Below, one piece after another: positions 14,658-21,317 of a DNA stretch of 64,000 nucleotides (the first letter of the stretch is position 1; every line of letters starts with the position of its first letter). The notes under the pieces are model-generated. The model saw only the letters and a program-made list of their open reading frames with translations. It was not told where the DNA came from and ran no database searches. A program made the translations under genes and the position numbers. Origin of the DNA: Elusimicrobiota bacterium (GTDB lineage: Bacteria; Elusimicrobiota; Elusimicrobia; UBA1565; JACRDR01). The stretch lies in assembly GCA_016194745.1 (NCBI GenBank), contig JACQBA010000016.1, positions 1 to 64,000 of the forward strand. Reading direction: 5' to 3'.

Positions 14658-16808
14658 ATGAATCGACGCATCCTGCCGTTGAGCTCCGCGACGCTCGCGA
14701 CCTTGTTCGCGCTCGGCGTAGCGGCCCACGCCGAGACCGGCGCGGCGCATCACATCACGACCACCTTGGAGAACCAGGTCGGCGTGCTTCAGCAATTCTA
14801 CGACGGCGGCCGGCGAACGCCCTCGGCGGTCCCGGTGAACGCCGGCGTCGCGCCGGTGACGGCGACGCAGGCGACTCCCGTCGCGGATTCGGACGAGGAA
14901 AAAGGCCTCACCCTCGACCGCGCGACCAAGTTCTTCATCCGCCAGGGCCTCCAGGCGTACGCGACGGTCTACCGCGCGATCAAGAACAGCGACCGCGCGC
15001 TTCAGTGGCACGATTATCCCAACAAGTACCAGCAGCTGATGGCGCTCGAGATCCTGCGCGACGATCTGCGCAAGAACAACCTCATCGAGACGCACCAGCT
15101 CGACGCGCGCTACCGCCAGACCGACCCGGCGACCTGCAAGCGCTGGGAGAACGCCCGCTCTCCGAACGGGGCGTGCACGGACGGGAGCGATCCCGACATG
15201 GGCCGCGCCGGCGTGCCGTTCGGCCGCCAGAACGCGATCCCGGTCACGGGCGATCCGTTCGGCGTCAACGTGCCCGATCCGTACCAGATCAGCCGCGAGC
15301 TGATGACCCGCAAGGAATTCAAGCCGGCGAAGATCGTCAACAATACCGCGATGATCTGGATCCAGTTCGAGACGCATGACTGGGTCCGCCACGGCCACGA
15401 CTACCAGCGGCCGCTGCGCATCGAAGGCGCTCCTCCGGGCGAAGGCGTGGCCCCGAGCGTCGAGCGCGTCGGCCCCAACGGTCCCGCGTCGCGCGTCAGC
15501 GTCAACAAGGTCTCGCATTGGTGGGACGCGTCGCAGGTCTACGGCAGCAGCACCGAGGAGCAGCATCGCCTCCGCACCTTCAAGGACGGAGAGATGAAGA
15601 TCGACGCCAACGGGCTCCTCCCGATCGACCCCGCGGTCCAAGACCGCCAGGGCCGCACGGGCGTCGACATGATCGGCGACGACGGCCGCGGCTTCTGGCT
15701 CGGCATGAGCATGATGCACACGCTCTTCGTCAAGGAGCACAACTCCGTCGCCAAGATGTTCAAAGCGAAGCATCCGGACTGGTCGGACGACGACATCTTC
15801 GACAAGTCGCGGCTCGTGGTCGCGGCCTTGATCGCCCGGATCCATACCATCGAATGGACGCCCGCCATCCTTCAGCACCCGGCGCTCCAGGACGGCATGG
15901 AAGCCAACTGGTACGGCCTGGGCGGCGTGCTCGCCCGCAAGCTTGGCAAGGACCCGAACATCTTCAAGAAGTCGGGCCTCTGCGAGGAGTTCGAGTCGGA
16001 GATGCGCGACGTCATCTGCGGCATCGTGGGCAGCGAGCAGGACCACCACGGCGCCGGCTACTCGCTGACGGAGCAGTTCGACATCGTCTACCGCATGCAC
16101 CCGTTGGTCCCGGACACCTTCGACATGTACAGCGCCAACGACGGACGCTTCGTCCGGCGCTACGACTTGGCGGAGATCCAGGGCGCGGACACCCGCAGTT
16201 CGGTGATGGGCTCGGGCGGCATGGCGAACCTTTGGTATTCCTTCGGCATCAGCCATCCGGGCGCGATCGTGCTCGGCAACTCGCCGCGGGGACTCCAGCA
16301 GTTCAAGCCGATGAACGGACCGATCCAGCAGGGCGACCTGGTCGCCCTCGACATCGTCCGCACCCGCGAGCTGGGCGTGCCGCGCTACAACCAGTTCCGG
16401 CGCGACCTCCGCATGCCGGCGTTCACGAGCTACCTCGAGATGGCGAACGGCGACGCGGAGATGGCGGCGAAGCTCGAGAAGGTCTACGGCCCCGCGCCGG
16501 AAGGCCTCGAGAAGGTGGACACGATCGTCGGCATGTTCGCCGAGAAGCCGCCGGAGGGCTTCGGCTTCAGCGACACGGCGTTCCGCATCTTCATCCTGAT
16601 GGCGTCCCGCCGTCTGAAGAGCGATCCGTTCTTCACGGACAAGTACAACGCGGAGACGTACACGCAGGAAGGCCTCGAGTGGATCGAGACCAAGAGCACC
16701 ATGAAGCAGGTGCTCCTGCGCCATTACCCCGAGCTCTCGGCCTCGCTCGGGAGCGTCGACAATGTCTTCAAGAATACTTGGGGCAAGGTAGGACAGAGCC
16801 AGCAATAA
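14658..16808 (+). CDS. Secreted heme peroxidase of the alpha-dioxygenase / cyclooxygenase type
   Basis: A 716-residue exported protein with a signal peptide ending near Ala-His-Ala. I chose the ATG at 14658 because a strong GGAGGGGAG ribosome site precedes it. It is an animal-type (An_peroxidase) heme protein. The distal side reads WIQFETHDWVRHGHD with His240 and His245, like the F-x-x-H-D-W-x-x-H of fatty-acid alpha-dioxygenases. The proximal side reads VYRMHPLVPDTF, giving Tyr478-x-x-His481, the spacing of the catalytic Tyr385 and heme-ligand His388 of cyclooxygenase. LGMSMMHTLFVKEHNSVA and HTIEWTPAIL are further family blocks. It therefore has the residues to oxygenate fatty acids as well as act as a peroxidase. 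The next two genes are transcribed with it. Confidence 0.85.
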   Translation: MNRRILPLSSATLATLFALGVAAHAETGAAHHITTTLENQVGVLQQFYDGGRRTPSAVPVNAGVAPVTATQATPVADSDEEKGLTLDRATKFFIRQGLQAYATVYRAIKNSDRALQWHDYPNKYQQLMALEILRDDLRKNNLIETHQLDARYRQTDPATCKRWENARSPNGACTDGSDPDMGRAGVPFGRQNAIPVTGDPFGVNVPDPYQISRELMTRKEFKPAKIVNNTAMIWIQFETHDWVRHGHDYQRPLRIEGAPPGEGVAPSVERVGPNGPASRVSVNKVSHWWDASQVYGSSTEEQHRLRTFKDGEMKIDANGLLPIDPAVQDRQGRTGVDMIGDDGRGFWLGMSMMHTLFVKEHNSVAKMFKAKHPDWSDDDIFDKSRLVVAALIARIHTIEWTPAILQHPALQDGMEANWYGLGGVLARKLGKDPNIFKKSGLCEEFESEMRDVICGIVGSEQDHHGAGYSLTEQFDIVYRMHPLVPDTFDMYSANDGRFVRRYDLAEIQGADTRSSVMGSGGMANLWYSFGISHPGAIVLGNSPRGLQQFKPMNGPIQQGDLVALDIVRTRELGVPRYNQFRRDLRMPAFTSYLEMANGDAEMAAKLEKVYGPAPEGLEKVDTIVGMFAEKPPEGFGFSDTAFRIFILMASRRLKSDPFFTDKYNAETYTQEGLEWIETKSTMKQVLLRHYPELSASLGSVDNVFKNTWGKVGQSQQ

Positions 16809-16878
16809 GCCGTCGTCTCGCCGCTCCTCCCTCCCCGGACGAACGGGGAGGGAGGCGGGCGGGACCCAGAGAGAAACC

Positions 16879-17919
16879 ATGAAACGAACCATCCTTTGTC
16901 TGCCGCTCTTGGCCACGGCGCTTCCCGTCGCGGCCTTCGACTTCGACGCGCGCAACGTCCATCCGGCGCGCATCACCCACGATCTCGACGTTCCGATGAT
17001 CCCGACCTCTTCCGCGGTCGACACGCCTCCCGTGGCCGCCTCCGAGGGCGAGACCTCCAACTTCCGCGAGGTCTGGTCCGTCCTCAAGCAGAAGCCCCTG
17101 GCTCCGAGCGAATACGGCCGCCAGGAAGTGACCTGGGACGACATCAACGAGCTCGGCGGCGCGGCGCGCCGCACGTTGAGCGAGCACCGCGACCTCGTCG
17201 CGGACCGCAAGAACCGCCTCCGCCCCAACGGCATCGCGCTGAACGGGCAGTGGGAGATCACCGAGGAGTCCGGATTTACGGGAGCCTTCGCCAAGGGCGC
17301 TAAGTCCCTGGTCATCGCGCGGGCGTCGACGTTCTCCGACGCGGTGAACGCGGGCGACATCCGCTCCTTCGGCCTGTCTCTCAAGCTCTACCCGACGGCC
17401 GACGCCAACGACGCCGGGCGCTACAAGACGGCGAACGCGTTCCTCATCGACAACAACGCGGGCTCCTCGGCGCGGCACTTCACGGACGTCGAGCTCAAGA
17501 CCGAGGCGGGATTTCATCCCGAGCCGGCGATGGCGACGAACCCGTCGATGATCGAGCGCGTCCTCATGCTGCGCATGGTCCAGGAGCTGCAGCAGCGCGC
17601 GGACTCCAATCCGGAGTATCGCCAGCTCTATCCGCTCTCGGAGCTCGGCCTCTCGGGCGACGCCCTCAAGGCGGCGAAGACCCCGGCGCGCATGATGCTC
17701 AAGGCGGCCGCGGGGACTCCCAAGGTCAACGCGATCGACTTCCGCCGCGAGCTCGACATGCGGTACTACCCGGGCGGGCTCGTCTACGAGATCTTCATCA
17801 AGGGCGACAAGGAAGACAAGGACTGGAAGAAGGTCGGCCGGATCCGCTTCATCGACAGCGTCGTCTCGCGCGCGGTCGACTTCAACCTCAACTTCCCGCA
17901 TCCGCGGTACAGGAAATAA
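16879..17919 (+). CDS. Secreted catalase-superfamily-like heme protein
   Basis: A 346-residue exported protein (signal peptide ends about residue 18). The central region (about 112-200) follows the catalase core order: a GIALNGQWEI strand, GFTGAFAKGAKSLVIARAST where catalases read F-x-x-G-x-x-x-P-V-x-x-R-F-S, RSFGLSLKLYP for R-G-F-A-L-K-F-Y, and ANAFLIDNN for the N-N-x-P-x-F-F step. The catalase distal His (V-H-A-x-G) corresponds to Arg115 in RPNGIAL, so ordinary catalase activity is doubtful. The protein is short and I do not see the usual R-x-F-x-Y heme-ligand motif. Catalase relatives such as allene oxide synthase rearrange fatty-acid hydroperoxides, which would suit the adjacent dioxygenase. 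This assignment rests on motif order only. Confidence 0.6.
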   Translation: MKRTILCLPLLATALPVAAFDFDARNVHPARITHDLDVPMIPTSSAVDTPPVAASEGETSNFREVWSVLKQKPLAPSEYGRQEVTWDDINELGGAARRTLSEHRDLVADRKNRLRPNGIALNGQWEITEESGFTGAFAKGAKSLVIARASTFSDAVNAGDIRSFGLSLKLYPTADANDAGRYKTANAFLIDNNAGSSARHFTDVELKTEAGFHPEPAMATNPSMIERVLMLRMVQELQQRADSNPEYRQLYPLSELGLSGDALKAAKTPARMMLKAAAGTPKVNAIDFRRELDMRYYPGGLVYEIFIKGDKEDKDWKKVGRIRFIDSVVSRAVDFNLNFPHPRYRK

Positions 17920-17922
17920 CCC

Positions 17923-18633
17923 ATGACCACCCAACACTCGATCCGCACCGCGGCCGTCTGCCTGGCGCTCGCGCTTCCCGCGAGCGTCGCGCTCGCGGAG
18001 ACGCCGTCGATCGCGCAGCAGGCGCAGAAGGGCCTCGAAAGCGTCATCGGCGACCTCACGCAGCGCGGCGCCTCCGTCCCCGGGATGGAGACCGTCGGCC
18101 CGATCATCAGCTCGCTCCTCGAGCTCTTCGGCGGCAACGAGCCGACGGACTACTGCAAGAAGAATCCGAATAGGGCCTGCGCGCTCGTGGAGAAGCCTCT
18201 CTCCGAGCTCGACGCGATGTACCGGGGCGCCAAGGCGGGCCCGATCCCGACGGGCGAGTCCCTCGGGGCGGCCAACCTGGGCAGCTTCGGCCCGGACCGC
18301 CTGGCGCGCTTCTGGCAGGGCAAGACGTTCCGCCCGGCCGACGCCAAGCATCCCAAGCCCTGGCTCGACAACAAGACCTTCGACGGCAACATGGTCTCGG
18401 CCGAGGTCGAGTACGGCGAGAGCCTGGTGGACCACCAGACCTCGATCATCCTCGACTACACGAACTCCGACATCCGCCTTGCGCGGGGCATCCGCGACGA
18501 GATTCGCGAGGTCGCGCCGGGCCTCTACCTCGGCTTCGCCTACCAGTGGAGCCCGATCAAGCGCTCGTACAACAGGGTGCTGCCGTTCGCGCTGGACTTC
18601 AACAAGCCCGCCGCGCCGGCGCCGCAGAAGTAA
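17923..18633 (+). CDS. Secreted small protein of the peroxidase cluster
   Basis: A 236-residue exported protein starting 3 nt after the catalase-like gene, with a signal peptide ending near A-L-A-E. Residues about 85-230 are homologous to the cytoplasmic protein at 13266-13730 (shared AGPIPTGES, W-x-G-K, I-I-L-D-Y and IRDEIREVAPGLYLG blocks). The N-terminal 80 residues are an extra helical region with a Cys pair (YCKKNPNRAC). Cotranscription with two heme proteins suggests it binds their substrate or product, possibly a lipid; that is inference. A strong terminator follows. Confidence 0.65.
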   Translation: MTTQHSIRTAAVCLALALPASVALAETPSIAQQAQKGLESVIGDLTQRGASVPGMETVGPIISSLLELFGGNEPTDYCKKNPNRACALVEKPLSELDAMYRGAKAGPIPTGESLGAANLGSFGPDRLARFWQGKTFRPADAKHPKPWLDNKTFDGNMVSAEVEYGESLVDHQTSIILDYTNSDIRLARGIRDEIREVAPGLYLGFAYQWSPIKRSYNRVLPFALDFNKPAAPAPQK

Positions 18634-18651
18634 CCCGCTCGAAAAAAGAAG

Positions 18652-18688
18652 AACCCCTCCGGGGAGCGATCCCCGGAGGGGTTTCTCT
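18652..18688. terminator. Bidirectional rho-independent terminator
   Basis: AACCCCTCCGGGG and CCCCGGAGGGGTT form a perfect 13-bp stem around AGCGAT. The 3' side continues TTTCTCTTTC on the plus strand, and the mirror side is A-rich (AAAAAAGAAG), so it can end both the peroxidase operon and the convergent protease gene. Confidence 0.85.
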
Positions 18689-18697
18689 TTCGAAACC

Positions 18698-19690
18698 TTA
18701 TTTCAGGCTGACCTTCTCGACTTCGAGAAGCTCCTGCATCGCGGGGGAGACGTTCACGACCTTCGTTCCCTCGAGGCCGGCCTTGGGGATCCGGTCGAAG
18801 AGCGCGGAGATCTTCGTCACGTCCTCGCCGCGGCAGCCGTCGTCGGGGCAGCGGTTCGAGACGCGGCAGCTGCCCTGGTAGACGTAGTCGTTCTCGCCGC
18901 GGACGAGGATGCCCTCGACGAGGCCGGACGTCGCGTTGAAGACCGCGCTGCCCGAGTTGCCGCCGTAGGTGTCCAGGTTCGCCACGAAGAAGCCCGTGCC
19001 GTCCGCCTTGCGGACTTTCGAGTTGCCGGCGACCTTCGTCGGAAGACCGGCCGGGTGGCCGATGACGACGAGAGGCGTGCCGACTTCGATCGTGCCCGCG
19101 CGGTTGACCGCGAGCGGCTTATGGTTCGTCACCGGGCGGTCCACCTTGACCAAGGCCCAGTCCGCGCCGTTGCCGACCTGCTCTCGTCCGAGGAGTTCCT
19201 TGCAGCTGTAGACCTCGCCGGCCGGGACGCTCGTCGGATACGCGCGCTCCGCCTTCACGTTGTAGCCGAAGACGAACTTGGTCGTGTTGCAGGCGTCCTG
19301 CGACACGATGCAGTGTCCCGCCGTCATGATGATGTCGGGGGCCACGAGCGAGCCGGAGCAGAAGGCGCCGATCGGCTGGTCCGAGAAGGGCTCTTCTTTA
19401 CACATGTTTGCGCCGGCCTGGAACGTCGTGGTCGGCAGGCCCATGCTCTGGCCCGAGGCGTCGGCGGTGAGGGAGGTCCCCCGGAACAGCGCCACCGTCG
19501 AGTCGGCCAAAGATAGGAGCTTCGCGTCCTTGACCTGCCAGATGTCCAGGCGGTCGTCAAGGCCGTAAATGACTTGGGGCCGAATGTTTGCTCTGCGGGA
19601 TTGGCTGCGGGGGGCGGCGGCCGCGAAGGAAGCCGACAGGACGACGATTCCTAACGCGGTGGTGGTGATGGAACGCGCGTCGATTCTCAT
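18698..19690 (-). CDS. Secreted trypsin-like serine protease
   Basis: A 330-residue exported protease (signal peptide to about residue 25, then an Arg-rich propeptide). It is chymotrypsin-fold in the V8/glutamyl-endopeptidase style. The triad is visible as His in MTAGHC, Asp in GADWALVKVD and Ser in YGGNSGSAVF. Several Cys (MCKEE, FCSG, GHC, CNTT, SCKEL, SCRVSNRCPDDGC) suggest disulfide bonds and an extracytoplasmic location. It is a single gene, convergent with the peroxidase operon and sharing its terminator. The roughly 100-nt leader contains two strong hairpins. Confidence 0.9.
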   Translation of the reverse strand: MRIDARSITTTALGIVVLSASFAAAAPRSQSRRANIRPQVIYGLDDRLDIWQVKDAKLLSLADSTVALFRGTSLTADASGQSMGLPTTTFQAGANMCKEEPFSDQPIGAFCSGSLVAPDIIMTAGHCIVSQDACNTTKFVFGYNVKAERAYPTSVPAGEVYSCKELLGREQVGNGADWALVKVDRPVTNHKPLAVNRAGTIEVGTPLVVIGHPAGLPTKVAGNSKVRKADGTGFFVANLDTYGGNSGSAVFNATSGLVEGILVRGENDYVYQGSCRVSNRCPDDGCRGEDVTKISALFDRIPKAGLEGTKVVNVSPAMQELLEVEKVSLK

Positions 19691-19704
19691 GAACCCTCCA
19701 TGCC

Positions 19705-19756
19705 GGCCCGCAGGGGTGAACCTCGCGGGCCTTTGGACCTACCCACCCGTAGGTCC
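19705..19756 (-). promoter_or_regulatory. Two-hairpin leader of the protease gene
   Basis: In the untranslated region before the protease ATG, GGACCTAC/GTAGGTCC (6-nt loop, 19735-19756) and GGCCCGC/GCGGGCC (13-nt loop, 19705-19731) form two perfect stems in series, the second ending about 15 nt before the start codon. This could be a structured regulatory leader. I do not recognise it as a known riboswitch. Confidence 0.4.
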
Positions 19757-19853
19757 TATGGGCATTCAACACAATCACGTTCCCGATTGCAAGCATAAAA
19801 ATCATGATCTTGAACAGGATGGCGGACAACCTGCCAACGTCAGAATCCACGAC

Positions 19854-19980
19854 GAGCCGGGTAGGCAATTGACCCTTCCGGGGTCGATCGCCTCCGAAAG
19901 CTCGCTGCGGCTCGGGCCGCGCTGCATGCGGTCAGCGCGGTCCTCCACGTCCCCGGAAGGGTCAATTGCCTACCCGGCTC
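19854..19980. repeat. 127-bp element with perfect 30-bp inverted repeats
   Basis: The 30 bases at 19854-19883 are exactly repeated in inverse orientation at 19951-19980. Key cores are GGTAGGCAATTGACCC on the left and GGGTCAATTGCCTACC on the right. The 67-bp interior contains its own 8-bp stem, CCGCGCTG/CAGCGCGG (19917-19940). The unit could be a miniature inverted-repeat element or a long RNA stem. There is no open frame of note and no T-tract after it. I see no clear target-site duplication. It accounts for much of the gene-poor stretch 19757-20052. Confidence 0.75.
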
Positions 19981-20052
19981 CAGCCCGCAGACTGGAGCAT
20001 ATGAATCGTGCGGGAACTAATTTCGGCCTCGTTCGTATACGTGCTTAGGTCT

Positions 20053-20124
20053 TGGGAGGTCGTCTAACGGTAGGACCGGCCACTTGCCAAGCGGCCGATC
20101 TCGGTTCGAATCCGCGCCTCCCAG
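20053..20124 (+). tRNA. tRNA-Gly(GCC)-like gene with two stem mismatches
   Basis: A cloverleaf can be drawn: acceptor TGGGAGG/CCTCCCA (7 perfect pairs), D arm GTC-TAACGGTAG-GAC, anticodon arm GCCAC-TTGCCAA-GCGGC with anticodon GCC, and T arm CTCGG-TTCGAAT-CCGCG. The anticodon stem has an A-C mismatch and the T stem a T-C mismatch. Two bases instead of one separate the D and anticodon stems. The U1-A72 pair and G discriminator resemble tRNA-Gln rather than the usual G1-C72 of tRNA-Gly. No CCA is encoded. It may be a divergent working tRNA or a decaying copy. It is followed by a hairpin terminator. Confidence 0.6.
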
Positions 20125-20130
20125 GCCGAT

Positions 20131-20175
20131 GGTTCCCGTCGACAGTGGCAGTCGACGGGAACCGCCTTGCCTTTT
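20131..20175 (+). terminator. Terminator hairpin after the tRNA
   Basis: GGTTCCCGTCGAC and GTCGACGGGAACC form a perfect 13-bp stem with a 7-nt loop (20131-20163), followed at 20171 by CTTTTT after an 8-nt gap. Position directly after the tRNA suits a terminator. Confidence 0.65.
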
Positions 20176-20194
20176 TGGATCCATCTGCTACAAT
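20167..20194 (+). promoter_or_regulatory. Promoter-like TTGCCT-16 bp-TACAAT
   Basis: TTGCCT (20167-20172) and TACAAT (20189-20194) are 16 bp apart, so transcription would begin near 20201. The same TTGCCT -35 form is used by the infC promoter in this window. Nothing protein-coding follows on this strand, so it would make a small RNA. Confidence 0.45.
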
Positions 20195-20200
20195 TCAGAT

Positions 20201-20292
20201 ACTTGGCAAGTGGCCGTTAGACGACCTCGGGCTCCGGGAAACCGGGGCCCGTCTCGTTTAGCCTGGCAGGGATGGGCCCCATCCCTGCCAGG
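20201..20292 (+). ncRNA. Candidate small RNA containing an inverted partial tRNA copy
   Basis: From 20203 the sequence is complementary to the tRNA-like gene upstream. The first 15 nt (20203-20217) pair with the tRNA bases 20077-20091 around the anticodon, and a second 15-nt block pairs with the D-arm bases 20057-20071. The 9 nt between them are missing, apparently by deletion between CGG repeats. It is followed by a GAAA-capped stem (CGGGCTCCGG/CCGGGGCCCG, 20228-20251) and a 15-bp palindromic hairpin (20262-20292) that could end the RNA. A promoter-like sequence places the 5' end at about 20201. It may instead be a dead inverted duplication. Confidence 0.35.
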
Positions 20293-20303
20293 ACCCGTCC
20301 GAC

Positions 20304-21047
20304 CTATCGGGGGCCGTTCTTGCAGAGGTAGAGCAGGTATTCGATGTTGCCGCGGGCGCCTTTTAGGGGGGATTCGATAAGGCCGTGCTCTTTGAGGCGC
20401 AGGCGGCGCGCCGCGGTGCGGACGCGGTCGACGGCCTCCTTGCGGAACGCGTCATCTTGGACGATGCCTTTCGGGACTTTCTTCGGCTCGAGTTCGAATT
20501 GGGGTTTGACGAGGGCGATCATCTCGGAGTCTTCGGCGAGGCACGCGAGGACGTTCTCGAGGACCTTGGTGATCGAGATGAAGGAGAGATCCATCACGCA
20601 CAGGTCCGGTGCGGGATCGAACTGGCCCTCGCGGAGGGTGCGGGCGTGGGTGTTCTCCATGACGACGACGCGGGGGTCGTCGCGGAGCCTCGAGTCGAGC
20701 TGCTTGGTGCCGACGTCGACCGCGTAGACTTGCTTGGCGCCGCGCTGGAGCATGCAGTCGGTGAAGCCGCCGGTCGAGGAGCCGACGTCGATCGCGACGC
20801 GGCCCTTCGGGTTCACCTTGAACGCATCGAGCGCGGCCGCGAGCTTGAGTCCGCCTCGGGAGACGTAGGGGCAGGCGTCGGGCGCGACGGTGATCTCGGC
20901 GTCGGGGAGAAGCGCCAAGCCGGACTTGGGTTTCGGATGGCCGGGGACGACGACTTGTCCGGCCATGATTGCCGCGAGCGCCTTCGACCGGGTGGGGAAC
21001 AGGCCGCGCTCGACGAGCAGGATGTCGAGGCGCTTCTTAAGCTTCAG
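20304..21047 (-). CDS. tlyA: TlyA-family rRNA 2'-O-methyltransferase with probable CTG start
   Basis: A predicted 247-residue protein with an N-terminal S4 RNA-binding domain (KKRLDILLVERGLFPTRSKA...GQVVVPGH) and an FtsJ-like SAM domain: SRGGLKL, AIDVGSSTGGFTDCMLQRGA, VMDLSFIS and LVKPQFE. TlyA methylates 16S and 23S rRNA cytidines. Between the in-frame upstream TGA and the S4 domain there is no ATG, GTG or TTG. The only near-cognate codon in place is the CTG ending at 21047, with a GAGGA ribosome site about 8 nt before it. The next ATG would remove the S4 domain. The start overlaps the xseB stop by 11 nt, so translational coupling is likely. Hairpin 20262-20292 lies just past its stop. Confidence 0.88.
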   Translation of the reverse strand: MKLKKRLDILLVERGLFPTRSKALAAIMAGQVVVPGHPKPKSGLALLPDAEITVAPDACPYVSRGGLKLAAALDAFKVNPKGRVAIDVGSSTGGFTDCMLQRGAKQVYAVDVGTKQLDSRLRDDPRVVVMENTHARTLREGQFDPAPDLCVMDLSFISITKVLENVLACLAEDSEMIALVKPQFELEPKKVPKGIVQDDAFRKEAVDRVRTAARRLRLKEHGLIESPLKGARGNIEYLLYLCKNGPR

Positions 21048-21306
21048 CGTCGACGTCCTCGAGCGGGCGGGCCTTCAGCTTGTCCTTGCCGTCCTTGACC
21101 AGGACCTCGACGCGCTGCTTGACGTCCTCGAGCCGCGCGGTCAGCTGTTTCGAGAGCTTGGCGCCGTCCTCGAAGAGCTTGAGCGAGTCCTCCAGCCCCT
21201 TCTCGCCCGACTCGAGCTGGCGGACGATCCCTTCGAGCTGCTCGAGCGACTGCTCGAAGCTCTCCTTCTGCGGCGCCTTCTCCTTCACCGTCTTGTTCGT
21301 GGTCAT
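21037..21306 (-). CDS. xseB: Exodeoxyribonuclease VII small subunit
   Basis: An 89-residue helical protein. FEQSLEQLEGIVRQLESGEKGLEDSLKLFEDG is the classic XseB pattern and matches the family over its full short length. It binds XseA to form the single-strand nuclease that trims DNA in repair. The ATG at 21306 has a GAGGTGA ribosome site. xseA lies two genes upstream on the same strand, with one unrelated secreted-protein gene inserted between, and tlyA follows; xseA-xseB-tlyA is a common bacterial order. Confidence 0.92.
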   Translation of the reverse strand: MTTNKTVKEKAPQKESFEQSLEQLEGIVRQLESGEKGLEDSLKLFEDGAKLSKQLTARLEDVKQRVEVLVKDGKDKLKARPLEDVDAEA

Positions 21307-21317
21307 GTGGGTCACCT

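Noticed and set aside
14637..18435. Two very long minus-strand frames opposite the peroxidase operon
   Set aside because: Composition is that of antisense frames in GC-rich genes (Arg/Asp/Glu/Leu repeats, no motifs); the plus-strand proteins have signal peptides and catalytic motifs.
19854..19980. Integron attC site
   Set aside because: The arms are 30 bp and perfect, there are no RYYYAAC/GTTRRRY boxes in the right places, and no integrase or cassette array is present.
20262..20292. Terminator for tlyA on the minus strand
   Set aside because: The 15-bp palindrome is strong but has no T-run on either side, so I listed it only as part of the candidate small RNA.
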